Assembly: GCA_963739135.1 (NCBI GenBank)
Contig: CAVTZG010000022.1
Location: 110,342-174,341, forward strand
Reading direction: 5' to 3'
DNA: 64,000 nucleotides
Source of the DNA: Palsa-504 sp963739135
GTDB lineage: Bacteria; Actinomycetota; Actinomycetes; Streptosporangiales; Streptosporangiaceae
Shown: positions 34,790 through 43,151 of the stretch, in pieces
Layout of the letters: each line of letters opens with the position of its first letter
How positions within the stretch are numbered: position 1 is the stretch's first letter
The notes under the pieces: generated by a model
Seen by the model: the letters and a program-made list of their open reading frames with translations, nothing else
Told to the model about the DNA's origin: nothing
Database searches by the model: none
Translations under genes and position numbers: made by a program

Positions 34790-35737
34790 TTAGCTGCTGA
34801 GCAGGGTGAGCGCTTTGGCGATGTCGGGGTCGTGCCCGGTGGACAGGTCTTGCGCGGTGAGCGGGATGTAGTAGTCGGGCGCGATGCCAATGCCGTTGAT
34901 GAGCTCGTGGTTGGCGCTGAGCTCGTGCTTTGCCGGAAGGATAATCAGGCTGGCGTCGTCGAGCAGGTAGGCGGCCGCGGGGGCGGCCACGATGCCCGAG
35001 GTCCGGGTGCCGACCAGGGTGCCCAGCCGCAGGTCCTTCACCGCGCCGCTGAACGCGTCGCACGCCGAGGCACAGTTGCGGTCGGTCAGCACGACCAGCG
35101 GCAGGTGCAGCAGCGGGACGCTGCTGTCGGTGTAGTTTGCGGTGCAGCCGCCGTGCACGTCGCAGTCGTAGGACCAGGCCGCGCCGTGAATGAAGGCGCC
35201 GAGCAGCCTGGCGGGATCGGCGACAGTGCCGCCGCCGTTGCCGCGCAGGTCCACGATGAGCCCGCGCAGCTTGACGCCCGGGGCCAGGCCCGTTATCGCC
35301 TGCAGCACCTGGTCTGCCGAGCCGGGGAAGAACCCGGGCAGCTGCACGTAGGCGATGTGCCCGTTCAGCAGCTTGGCCTGGTACTCCCGCTTGATCTTTC
35401 TCGTCTCGACTCCCGGCAGCACGCCTAGGACGTCGTACCAGGTGATGCCTTCTTGCTCCATAGCACCTCCCCGCCCTTTCGCTTGGTTATGAGGGCGGCG
35501 CTCCGCAGTGCAACCTGTAATGGTCCCGTTGGGGTTGCCTGCAATGGTCCCGTTGGGGTTGAAGGTGATGGTGACCAGGGCCGTGAAGTTCCCAGCCGCC
35601 AGGTCAGCCACGACCTGGTCCGCCTGGGAAGCAAACGGGCCTGGAGATGCTGGCGAGGTCCCTGCAACGCTGCTGCTGCAGGCCGTCAAGAAGCACACCA
35701 CGGCCAGCGATCCCAGTGCTGCCACCCAGCGCTTCAT
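34790..35737 (-). CDS. S41-type protease lipoprotein with an internal J-domain fragment
   Basis: I use ATG 35737: MKRWVAALGSLAVVCFLTACSSS is a lipoprotein signal peptide. About 50 residues of an S41-family N-terminus follow, then NPNGTIAGNPNGTITG. From about residue 90 the sequence switches to MEQEGITWYDVLGVLPGVET and RKIKREYQAKLL, a J-domain helix I/II without the HPD motif. It returns to S41 at NGHIAYVQLPGFFPG, with LRGLIVDLRGNGGG, the Ser in RNCASACDAFSG, and VGTRTSGIVAAP, to the end. The middle of the protease appears to have been replaced by foreign coding DNA while the frame stayed open. Confidence 0.78.
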   Translation of the reverse strand: MKRWVAALGSLAVVCFLTACSSSVAGTSPASPGPFASQADQVVADLAAGNFTALVTITFNPNGTIAGNPNGTITGCTAERRPHNQAKGRGGAMEQEGITWYDVLGVLPGVETRKIKREYQAKLLNGHIAYVQLPGFFPGSADQVLQAITGLAPGVKLRGLIVDLRGNGGGTVADPARLLGAFIHGAAWSYDCDVHGGCTANYTDSSVPLLHLPLVVLTDRNCASACDAFSGAVKDLRLGTLVGTRTSGIVAAPAAAYLLDDASLIILPAKHELSANHELINGIGIAPDYYIPLTAQDLSTGHDPDIAKALTLLSS

Positions 35738-35900
35738 GGCCCGTCCTGTATCACTTCGGCAGATCACCAACATCAGGTGTCTGCCGGACCGAGTGCCGAA
35801 ACCAGCGCGCGGCTAGCTCACTGGCCGCCATCGCCCGGCGTACTCCTCCCGCCCGGCGCACGCCGGGCCACACCCGCGCGGGCACGCAGACCGACACGGC

Positions 35901-36440
35901 TCATACCTGACGCGGCAGGGCCTGCGTGAAGCCCGGCGGCTTGAAGAACGCGCTGGAGGCAGGGCGCCAGAGCTGCCACACCGCAGCAGCGCCGGCCAGC
36001 CAGGCCGCGATGAACAGCACGGTGCTGCCGTAGTACAGCACCGTCACGCCGAACCCGGCATGGCTCACCGGCTGGGTGAAGTCGCCGCGCAGCTGCAGCG
36101 TCGCCAGGCCGAACAGCACCGTGGACAGGATGCGCGCCCAGTTCCGGCCCTGGCCGTTCGCCCGCGCCATCCACAGCCACAGGGCAATCGCGACCAAGCT
36201 GAGGACGATCCACACCGTGATGATGAGCGGTCTCATCTGGGGCGTGGCGAGGCTGTGGCCGAAGAATCGCCCGCGGGCGGCGGCCTTGATGTCGACGATA
36301 AGGGCCAGCCCGATGATCAGGCCGGCGGCGCTGACGGCGGCGCCCGCGTACATGAGCTTGACCGCGGTCCGCACCGGCGCGGGAGCAGGAGGCCGCAGCG
36401 GCCCGGCCGGCTGGCCGCTGGATGGGTAGGGCTGGTACAT
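35901..36440 (-). CDS. Four-helix integral membrane protein
   Basis: A 179-residue protein. After a Pro-rich cytoplasmic head (YQPYPSSGQPAGPLRPPAPA) four helices follow: LMYAGAAVSAAGLIIGLALIV, LIITVWIVLSLVAIALWLWM, ILSTVLFGLATLQL and VLYYGSTVLFIAAWLAGAAAV. This is the pattern of small uncharacterised actinobacterial membrane proteins that often accompany stress genes. Function unknown. Confidence 0.75.
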   Translation of the reverse strand: MYQPYPSSGQPAGPLRPPAPAPVRTAVKLMYAGAAVSAAGLIIGLALIVDIKAAARGRFFGHSLATPQMRPLIITVWIVLSLVAIALWLWMARANGQGRNWARILSTVLFGLATLQLRGDFTQPVSHAGFGVTVLYYGSTVLFIAAWLAGAAAVWQLWRPASSAFFKPPGFTQALPRQV

Positions 36441-36739
36441 GGGGACCTCACCTAGGGAGCCCGCCGAAGCGGGCGCGCCCTGTCATAACTTATCGCGCTT
36501 AAGCAGCAGCGTGACAGCGCGGTCTTGACCCGCGATTAAGCCGTCATCGCGTAAATGTCCCGTGTCCCCGTCCCCGGCGGACAGACAGCCCGCACCCCGC
36601 GGTTGACGATGACCACCTAGTCCACGACGACGCGGGAGCGGGAAGGTGCGGGGCCATGGTGAGGCTACAGTCCGGGAATGGCCTGCGAAGTGTACATGTC
36701 CGTCCTCGGACTGCTCCGAGCAGAGGTGAGCCGGTCTTC
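36441..36739. other. Gene-free stretch
   Basis: The stretch lies between two minus-strand membrane genes. A locally AT-richer segment near 36480 to 36510 could be the promoter of the gene at 36440. No gene is seen. Confidence 0.4.
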
Positions 36740-37282
36740 TTAATCCGCGGGTCCTGTTTCTATGACACTGCCTGCCCGGTCCGCCGCCCCTGCAACGCCC
36801 TGGTTCGGGCCGGTACTCGCGTCGATGACCGGGATGCCGGGTGCTGCCGCCGCGGTCAGCGCGGCAAGGCGGTCACGGTCCAGCCGCCAGGCAGTGACCG
36901 GGCGGACGGCCCCGGCGGCGACGCCAGGCACCGGGCAGCGGCGGGCAGGCTTGTTGCCGCGGGACAAGGCCGGGGCACCCTGGCGGCGCTGGATCCCGAT
37001 GCACGGGTCGCCCCCGACGCGCCAGCCGAACGGCCCGCCGCCCTGGTACAAGGCGATTGCCTCGGCATCGGCCCAGGGCACGAACACAGCCGAGGCGTGC
37101 CGGAACGGCCAGCTCAGCGGGTCCGCGCCGAGCGTGATGCCAGCGATGTCGGCGCGGAAGGCGACCTTGCGGCTGGCCACAGCGACCAGCCAGGGCACGG
37201 TGGCCAGGGCGAAGACGACGGGGGCCAGTATCACCCAGGGCAGCGGCTGATGGCTGAAGATCGCGACGATCAGGGGCACCAA
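36740..37282 (-). CDS. Membrane protein with PH-like domain, 5-prime end uncertain
   Basis: The frame has two hydrophobic stretches (LVPLIVAIFSHQPLPWVILA and PVVFALATVPWLVAVASR), then FRADIAGITLGADPLSWPFR and VPWADAEAIALYQGG, a bacterial PH-like pattern, and a C-terminal AWRLDRDRLAALTAAAAPG. The coding signal extends upstream (YEERYRLTYPVVRGTAF) to a stop near 37380 with no ATG or GTG in that part. The start shown (TTG/GTG) may therefore not be real, and the gene may be damaged at its 5-prime end. Confidence 0.55.
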   Translation of the reverse strand: MVPLIVAIFSHQPLPWVILAPVVFALATVPWLVAVASRKVAFRADIAGITLGADPLSWPFRHASAVFVPWADAEAIALYQGGGPFGWRVGGDPCIGIQRRQGAPALSRGNKPARRCPVPGVAAGAVRPVTAWRLDRDRLAALTAAAAPGIPVIDASTGPNQGVAGAADRAGSVIETGPAD

Positions 37283-37499
37283 GCTGAAGGCAGTGCCGCG
37301 GACGACCGGATAGGTCAGCCGGTAGCGTTCCTCGTAACAGCCCTGGTCCGGCCCATGTCTTCGTGCCCCTCACAGCGGGTCTAGCGTGACCGCTGTAACC
37401 AGCAGCGTGCCAGCACGGCCTTGACCGCTAGCCCGCCCGGGCGCACGCCGGGCCACATCGGCCGCGGGCCCGCAGATCAACACGGCTCACAGCCGACGC

Positions 37500-37676
37500 G
37501 GCAACCGTGCGCTGGACGATCGGATCTGCGAAGACAGCTTCGCCCCGGCCGGCGACATCCACCGCGTGCGCTACACTGGCGACGCCGTGGCCATCTCGAT
37601 GCACGTCTACGGCGCCGACATCTCCCGCCTGGGCAGCAGCTTCCACCGCGAGTACACCCTCCCCCTCCGCCCGTAA
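37500..37676 (+). pseudogene. C-terminal fragment of a cysteine-dioxygenase-like cupin
   Basis: A plus frame reads RALDDRICEDSFAPAGDIHR, VRYTGDAVAISMHVYGADIS and RLGSSFHREYTLPL before TAA at 37674. The PAGDIHRV, SxHVYGxDI and RxGSS elements mark the last strands of thiol dioxygenases (cysteine or 3-mercaptopropionate type). The first ~100 residues, with the metal His, are absent. Confidence 0.62.
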
Positions 37677-37694
37677 CGGGCGGCCGGGGCGGCA

Positions 37695-39113
37695 TTACAT
37701 CAATCCGCCCTGGCGGCCCGAGGGCCGGATGGCGCCGCTGACAACGGCGAGTAGCACCAGGATGCCTAGGAGTATCAGGCCGCCGAGAACCGACGAATTG
37801 CCAGCCACCCAATGCAAGCCCGTCCAGTGGTACTCCTTCCACCAGGGCTCGTTGTGGGTCACGAAGACCGGGGTACGGCTGTTCGGCGCTATCCAGATCA
37901 GCCCGAACGCGAAGTGGCTCGCTGCCCCGGGCAGGCCAAAGAGGCTGTCGGGCCAGGCGCCGTAGACGGCGACAATCCCTCCCGCCAGCGCCCAGAACCC
38001 GATCGCGGGCCAGCCGGCTGCCCTCCGCCACCAGGTCCCGTGCGTATCGGCGCGCATGGCATCGATCGCGTAGTAGGCCGCCGCGGCCACTCCCGGGGCG
38101 ATCCACACCCAGTGGTGATCCCAGGTAACCGGGGATACCAGCAATCCGGTGAGCGCGCAGGTAAGGATGCCTGCCACCTGATGGCCGGCCAGATCCAGCA
38201 CCGCCGCGCAGGCGATGCCCACCGCGCCGACCAGCACCGCGGCGACCAGCCACGCCGGCTGGGCTGCTGCGACACTGCCCATCGTCCGGGCGAGCAGCGC
38301 CCGCAGCGACTGACCGCCACCCCAGGGAATGAACCCGGTCCGGTTGCTGTCGAACATCAGTCCATGCAGCCACCACAGTCGGGAGTCGGCGGGCAGGAAC
38401 ACAAAACCAGCCACTATCGTGCCGGCGAAGGCCCCGGCGGCCACTGCGGCCTGCCGGAACTTCCTGGCCAGCAGCAGATAGGGAATGAAAATCAGCGGGA
38501 CCAGCTTGATGCCCGCGGCAATCCCGATGCCCGCACCCTTCCACCACCGGCTGCCCCTGGTGTCGGGCTGCGTGAGGTCCCACAGGATCAGCGCCATCAG
38601 GGCTATGTTGATCTGCCCGAAATACAGCGTACGCAGCACCGGCTCGGTCCACAGCACGGCCGCCCCGGTGAGCAGCGTGGCGCCCAGCCGCACCTGCGTG
38701 TTCCGGTAGCCCAGCGCCCGGAAAGTAATCCAGAGCGCCGCCAGCAGCAGCGCGATGTTCGCCGCCACGGACAGCGGCTGCAGCGCCGACCACGGGATGA
38801 ACGACACCACCGCGAACGCGATCGCCGCGAATGGCGTGTACGTGAACAGCAGGCTATCCGGGCCCTGCCAGCTGTAGAGCGGCGTGGCCAGGTGCGGACT
38901 GTACACCGGCTGCACGTGCCGGACGATAAGGCCGCCGGCCAGGTATACATGCAGGTCAACCAGGTTAAACATCCACCACAGTGGATGGATGGCGACGTAT
39001 GCGAGGTAGCCTGCCAGCGCCGCGGCGAACGCTATGATCCCGACCAGCAGGACGGGCGCGGGCCGAAGGGGGGCTCCCGGTCGGGTCGCCGGGCGTGCGA
39101 TTACCTGTCTCAC
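37695..39113 (-). CDS. GT87 (DUF2029) polyprenol-mannose-dependent mannosyltransferase
   Basis: A 472-residue polytopic protein with ten or more helices. The first loop has NLVDLHVYLAGG, with the acidic residue expected in GT-C glycosyltransferases, then FTYTPFAAIAFAVVSFIPW. Further landmarks are ALWITFRALG, YFGQINIALMALILWD, GIAAGIKLVPLIFIPYLL and VSPVTWDHHWVWIAPG, all typical of DUF2029 alpha-1,2-mannosyltransferases such as PimE relatives. It would extend cell-envelope mannolipids using polyprenyl-phosphate mannose. Single gene, convergent with the dioxygenase fragment. Confidence 0.92.
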   Translation of the reverse strand: MRQVIARPATRPGAPLRPAPVLLVGIIAFAAALAGYLAYVAIHPLWWMFNLVDLHVYLAGGLIVRHVQPVYSPHLATPLYSWQGPDSLLFTYTPFAAIAFAVVSFIPWSALQPLSVAANIALLLAALWITFRALGYRNTQVRLGATLLTGAAVLWTEPVLRTLYFGQINIALMALILWDLTQPDTRGSRWWKGAGIGIAAGIKLVPLIFIPYLLLARKFRQAAVAAGAFAGTIVAGFVFLPADSRLWWLHGLMFDSNRTGFIPWGGGQSLRALLARTMGSVAAAQPAWLVAAVLVGAVGIACAAVLDLAGHQVAGILTCALTGLLVSPVTWDHHWVWIAPGVAAAAYYAIDAMRADTHGTWWRRAAGWPAIGFWALAGGIVAVYGAWPDSLFGLPGAASHFAFGLIWIAPNSRTPVFVTHNEPWWKEYHWTGLHWVAGNSSVLGGLILLGILVLLAVVSGAIRPSGRQGGLM

Positions 39114-39217
39114 ACGCCAACAATATTGGCCCTGACGCGACTTCCGTGGCTAGCCAGTGAAGGTTGCGCCGGGCGACGGCGCCTGCTGGCGAGAAGCCTT
39201 GACGGAATCAAGCAGGT

Positions 39218-39290
39218 TGGGGCGGGTGGGGCTCGAACCCACGACCGGCGGATCACGAGAAGCCCGGCCCGGCGCTCCGGGTGCGCTACC
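39218..39290 (-). pseudogene. tRNA 3-prime half fragment
   Basis: The minus strand carries a complete T-arm (GTGGG-TTCGAGC-CCCAC, 39242 down to 39226) followed by a seven-base CCGCCCC and A, the acceptor 3-prime strand and discriminator. The matching 5-prime GGGGCGG is missing upstream, and the anticodon region is not foldable to standard length. tRNA 3-prime ends are usual attachment sites of integrative elements, so this may be an att scar. The dispersed GGTCCACGAACCGGTCCAC motif lies about 65 bases away. Confidence 0.5.
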
Positions 39291-39352
39291 TGCACAGATA
39301 CCAGGGAGTCGTGCCACAGATGGCGCTAATCGCACCGTTTGCACGGGTGACT

Positions 39353-39373
39353 CGGTCCACGAACCGGTCCACG
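39353..39373. repeat. Dispersed 21-bp motif, copy 1
   Basis: This copy contains GGTCCACGAACCGGTCCAC. An identical 21-bp sequence is at 59923. It lies beside the tRNA fragment on this side. The motif is itself a short direct repeat of GGTCCACG. Confidence 0.85.
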
Positions 39374-39442
39374 CCTTACGATGGCGATCACCGGATGCCA
39401 GCTACAGAACGTTGCCGCCGACAGGGGCTTGATATGCCAGGG

Positions 39443-39693
39443 CTACGGCAGGCGGGCGACGTGGTCGATCTGGACTACCCGCCGTTCTTCATCGATCGTG
39501 TAGAAGACGCGGTACCGCCCGGCCCGCAGGCGCCGCAGATCCGGCGACCCGTAGGGAACGACTCGGGCGGCCGCGGCTCATCGGCGAGCTGGCTAACAGT
39601 GTCCCAGAGCGCACCGACACCGATGGGATCGTCGCGGAGGAAGCCCGCTGTCTGGTCTAGAGCTTGAATCTCCCAGTTGACCTGATAGCTCAC
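39443..39693 (-). pseudogene. RelE/ParE-type toxin, frameshifted
   Basis: The frame from GTG 39693 reads YQVNWEIQALDQTAGFLRDD and VSQLADEPRPPESFP; the rest lies one base away (YGSPDLRRLRAGRYRVFYTI, then DEERRVVQIDHVARLP) to TAG at 39443. A missing base near 39556 in ESFP-YG breaks it. Intact, it would be an 83-residue mRNA-cleaving RelE/ParE-fold toxin. Its GTG overlaps the antitoxin stop as GTGA. Confidence 0.8.
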
Positions 39694-39935
39694 CGGGATG
39701 GCATGCCTAGGCGGCGGCCCGCTTCCTCATGTGACACATAGCGGATCGCCCCGGCCTCACGGCGGGCCAGGTACCTGGCCCGGGCAGCGTCGAACTCCTC
39801 GTTGACCTGCTGCTCTTGCATCGCCTGGCGTAGCTGCTGGTACTCCTCGATGGGCACGACCACCGCTACCACCTGGCCGCTATGACGAATCACGTCGTGG
39901 GTGTCACCGGCGGGCAGTTCGCTCATGAGGGTCAT
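39690..39935 (-). CDS. Phd/YefM-type antitoxin
   Basis: I start at ATG 39935. The protein has a short N-terminal Phd-like strand-helix (DTHDVIRHSGQVVAVVVPIE) and a longer helical tail EYQQLRQAMQEQQVNEEFDA, ending SHEEAGRRLGMPSR, which would wrap the toxin. Such antitoxins repress their own operon. The toxin downstream is frameshifted, so this antitoxin is an orphan. Confidence 0.78.
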   Translation of the reverse strand: MTLMSELPAGDTHDVIRHSGQVVAVVVPIEEYQQLRQAMQEQQVNEEFDAARARYLARREAGAIRYVSHEEAGRRLGMPSR

Positions 39936-40174
39936 GGTAACGAAGTGGACCGACAGCATGACGTCACAACACGGCGGCGTTCCACGGCCAAGGTGGAGGC
40001 GACAGCCAAACTCCCGCTGAACTGGGAGCCTGTGAGCAGATTCGAACCGATGGCCTGCCGTCGCACAAGCCGGTTACGAAGCGCGGCAGTGCGCACGAGT
40101 CGTGGACACGAGCCGAGCGGGTGCCGCACCGCGGGCCACCGGGAGTGGCCTGCCGGGGCCTTACTCGCCAAGCG

Positions 40175-41554
40175 CTACTTCTCGACGTAGAAGAGGCGCT
40201 TGTTGACGAATTCGTCGATGCCGAGGGGGCCTAGCTCGCGGCCGAAGCCGGAGCGCTTGGTGCCGCCGAACGGCAGGTCCGCGCCCTCGCCTGCCGGGGT
40301 GTTTACGTTGGCCATGCCGACCTCCAGCTGCTCGGCGACCTTGATCGCCCGCTCCTCATCGGTCGACCAGACCGCGCCGCCAAGGCCGAAGTCCACCACA
40401 TTGGCGAGCTGGACGGCCTCCTCGTCGGTGCTGACCTTGTAGACGACGGCGACCGGGCCGAACAGCTCCTCGCGGTAGGCCCGCATTTCCGGGGTCACGC
40501 CGGTGAGCACGGCCGGGGCGAAGTACGCGCCCTTACCGTCGTCGAGCGTGCCGCCGACATGCAGGGTGGCGCCCTTCGATACCGCGTCCTGCACCTGGGC
40601 GAGGAGGTTCTCCGCTGCCTTACGGGAGACCATCGGGCTGTAGGAGCGCGGGGAATCATCGCCCGGCTGGCGCGGTGACATCGCGGTGGCCCGCTTGACC
40701 AGGGCGGCCACGAAGTCGTTGTAGATGTCGTCCATGACGATCATCCGCTTGTTGGAGTTGCAGGCCTGGCCGACATTCTCCATCCGGGTGACCCAGGCGG
40801 TCTTAGCTGCGCCCTCGACATCGCCGGTGTCGAGGATGATGTACGGGTCGGAGCCGCCAAGCTCAAGGACGACCTTCTTCAGGTTGCGGCCGGCCGTCTC
40901 GGCGACTGCGGTGCCGGCCCGCTCGGAGCCGGTCAGCGACACGCCGTGCAGCCGCGGGTCGGCGATCATCGCGGCGACCTGCTCGTGGGTCGCGAAGAGG
41001 TTGACATACACGCCGTCTGGCACGCCCGCGTCCTTCATGATCTGCGCGATCGCCAGGGCCGAGGTAGGGCAGTTTTCCGCGTGCTTGAGTATGACGGTGT
41101 TGCCGACGATCAGGTTGGGTGCGGCGAACCTGGCCACCTGGTAATACGGGTAGTTCCACGGCATCACGCCGAGTACCGGGCCGACGGGCCGGTACTCGAC
41201 GCGCGCGGTGTCATGGCCGGGCAGCGGCTTGTCGGCGATGAGCCCGGGGCCGTTGTCGGCGTAGTAATTGAAGATGTCAGTGCAGAACTCGGCCTCGCCG
41301 ACGGCCTGCGCCGGCCGCTTGCCCATCTCCTTCGTGATCAGCGCGGCCAGGTCGGCGGCGCGCCCGGTGAACAGCTCGGCGATCCGCTTCACGACCGCGG
41401 CGCGCTCGGCGACCGAGCGCAGCCTCCATGCCGCGAACGCCTCGGTCGCGGCGGCGAGCGCCTCCGCCACCTCCGCGTCCGTGGCGAAGGGGAAAACCTC
41501 GGTCACCTCGCCGGTCGCCGGGTCGGTCACCTGATAAGGCGGGGTCTGCGTCAT
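40175..41554 (-). CDS. NAD(P)-dependent aldehyde (succinate-semialdehyde type) dehydrogenase
   Basis: ATG 41554 is preceded by GGGAGCAG; the frame opens at 41596. The 459-residue protein has the cofactor segment GVMPWNYPYYQVARFAAPNL, SLTGSERAGTAV, the general base in VVLELGGSDPYI and the nucleophile Cys in NVGQACNSNKRM, with the final PFGGTKRSGFGRELG. This belongs to the ALDH superfamily group of succinate-semialdehyde dehydrogenases, feeding GABA or related carbon into the TCA cycle. Single gene. Confidence 0.92.
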   Translation of the reverse strand: MTQTPPYQVTDPATGEVTEVFPFATDAEVAEALAAATEAFAAWRLRSVAERAAVVKRIAELFTGRAADLAALITKEMGKRPAQAVGEAEFCTDIFNYYADNGPGLIADKPLPGHDTARVEYRPVGPVLGVMPWNYPYYQVARFAAPNLIVGNTVILKHAENCPTSALAIAQIMKDAGVPDGVYVNLFATHEQVAAMIADPRLHGVSLTGSERAGTAVAETAGRNLKKVVLELGGSDPYIILDTGDVEGAAKTAWVTRMENVGQACNSNKRMIVMDDIYNDFVAALVKRATAMSPRQPGDDSPRSYSPMVSRKAAENLLAQVQDAVSKGATLHVGGTLDDGKGAYFAPAVLTGVTPEMRAYREELFGPVAVVYKVSTDEEAVQLANVVDFGLGGAVWSTDEERAIKVAEQLEVGMANVNTPAGEGADLPFGGTKRSGFGRELGPLGIDEFVNKRLFYVEK

Positions 41555-41756
41555 GCCTGCTCCCGGTGTCACTGTAGTAAAGGGTCCAGTAGACAACGCT
41601 ACGGGAGCAAATTACCCAGCCCAAGACCCCATACCTCTCCCCGGGCCGGGACCGGCCCTGCGGGCCCGGATGATCACGAGCGGTATACGCGGCCGGTCTC
41701 CGGCACCGCGCCGAGGGTGCCCGATACGCGCACGCTGCATTCACCCGACCAGCTCA

Positions 41757-42233
41757 TCCTGGCTCAACCTCGCCGAGCAGTGGCTGCACGAGGGGTTCCC
41801 GCGTCGGCTGGCCGCCGGGATGGCCGTATCGTTCGGCGGTGTTCTCGTGGTCGGCATCTCGGAGTCGGGCGGCGGTCGTGCCTCGGTCATCGCCACGGTG
41901 CTGTGCCTGGTTGCGGCCGTCTGCTACGCGGCCGGGGTAGTGTGCCAGAAGCTGGCCCTGCGCCATGCCTCGGCCGTCCAGGTCACCGCGTTCGGCTGCT
42001 TCACCGGCACGGCGGCGTGTCTTCCGTTCGCCGGCCAGTTCCTGTACCAGCTCGGCTCGGCTCGGCTCAGCGCCACGCTGCAAGTCGTCCACCTGGGGCT
42101 GTTCCCGACCACTTTGGGCTTCACCACCTGGGCCTACGCGCTCGCCCGGACCACCTCCGGGAGGATGGGCGCCACCATTTACGCAGTGCCGACGCTCGTC
42201 ATCATCATGTCGTGGCTCATCAAGACCAGTACC
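41757..42233 (+). pseudogene. EamA/DMT-family transporter, both ends missing
   Basis: A coding frame covers GFPRRLAAGMAVSFGGVLVV, LCLVAAVCYAAGVVCQKLAL, VTAFGCFTGTAACLPFAGQ, GLFPTTLGFTTWAYALARTT and MGATIYAVPTLVIIMSWLI, helices of the second half of a drug/metabolite exporter. The N-terminal five helices are absent, and after IMSWLI the sequence changes to a foreign tail. A shorter copy of part of it occurs at 58349. Confidence 0.72.
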
Positions 42234-42621
42234 GCCGTCCTGCACTTCAGCATCCCCCGGGGTGCCTCGGTGCCAGGCTGGGGCTAACCGGAGGGACCCA
42301 ACCACCATGCAAGCCGCCGAGGCGCTGCTGAGCCAGGGTCTGCAGCGGCCCGCCCTCCACGCGGGTGGGTGGGCTGTAGCGTACCGCTGGCCGGGATAGT
42401 GATCGGGGCCGTGACCAACATACCGGGTCACTGGGTGCCGTCTCCAGAGCTGGAACGGCCAGCCAGCCGTGAGGCGAGATTACCGGCGCTGAGGCCCTGC
42501 ACGGACCGGAGCGGCTTGTTCTAAACCCGTTCCTCTGGTCCGCTTCTAAACCCGTTCCTCTGGTCCGCATCGGCGCTGGCCGGCGAGGCGGCGGATTGCC
42601 TGTCCGCTCGACTAGCACGCA
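42234..42621. other. Degraded stretch with a tandem duplication
   Basis: The region lies between the EamA remnant and HicA. Apart from the 25-bp duplication at 42519 I find no gene or known element. Confidence 0.45.
42519..42568. repeat. Perfect 25-bp tandem duplication
   Basis: Copies at 42519 to 42543 and 42544 to 42568 are identical and adjoin directly; each contains CTAAACCCGTTCCTCTGG. The unit is AT-richer than its surroundings. It may be a replication-slippage product or a paired protein-binding site. Confidence 0.92.
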
Positions 42622-42855
42622 TCAGCTCAGGAGCTGGCGTAGATCCTCAGCTGACATACCACAGTCCCGGAGGAGACCCTGCAGCGTTCCCTTCGGCACA
42701 TCCCTCCCGGCGTGGACGGGCACGGTGGTGGCGCGCCCATCAGGATGCTTTAGCCGGTGATGGCTGCCCCGCGTGCGGGTCAAAACGAACCCGGCGGCCT
42801 GGAGTGCCTTGACGAGGCGTGCACCTGTTACCGCGGGCAGCTGCGAATCAGGCAA
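42622..42855 (-). CDS. hicA: HicA-type mRNA interferase toxin
   Basis: A 77-residue protein. It has the double-stranded-RNA-binding-like fold pattern GARLVKALQAAGFVLTRTRG, the catalytic His in SHHRLKHPDG, and VPVHAGRDVPKGTLQGLLRD. HicA cleaves mRNA when free of HicB. It is downstream of hicB with an 8-base overlap. It is the only toxin in this window whose frame is complete. Confidence 0.9.
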   Translation of the reverse strand: MPDSQLPAVTGARLVKALQAAGFVLTRTRGSHHRLKHPDGRATTVPVHAGRDVPKGTLQGLLRDCGMSAEDLRQLLS

Positions 42856-43078
42856 CCTCTAGGTCCAGCGTACGGATGTCCTCGGGAACGCCGTCCTCAT
42901 CGATAACCATCTGGACGGCTTCGCGGAGGTCGGCCACGGCTTCATCGGGGGTCGCGCCGTTGCCGTTCGCGCCTCCGCTCGATCCGAGCCAGGCATGCGC
43001 GCACCAGATGCCGTCCTCGTCCTGTTCGAGTGTGTACGGTATGTGCACAGTCCGGGGCTGACCGCTCATCGTGATCAT
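42848..43078 (-). CDS. hicB: HicB-type antitoxin
   Basis: A 76-residue protein with the HicB partial RNase H-like fold: YTLEQDEDGIWCAHAWLG, then GATPDEAVADLREAVQMVID. The C-terminal DNA-binding helix seen in larger HicBs is absent. It neutralises HicA. The antitoxin gene comes first, opposite to the E. coli order but common in actinomycetes. Confidence 0.88.
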   Translation of the reverse strand: MITMSGQPRTVHIPYTLEQDEDGIWCAHAWLGSSGGANGNGATPDEAVADLREAVQMVIDEDGVPEDIRTLDLEVA

Positions 43079-43151
43079 CTCCCTGGCCCTAGCAGCCGAC
43101 TAGCAGACCTGCGTCTAGTGGTGAACTAGTAGCGAGAATACATCGGCAGTC

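Noticed and set aside
39932..40171. A TTCGAA-containing stretch (GGTTCGAATC on the minus strand near 40050) resembling a tRNA T-arm
   Set aside because: The stem does not pair and no acceptor, anticodon or D-arm can be built around it.
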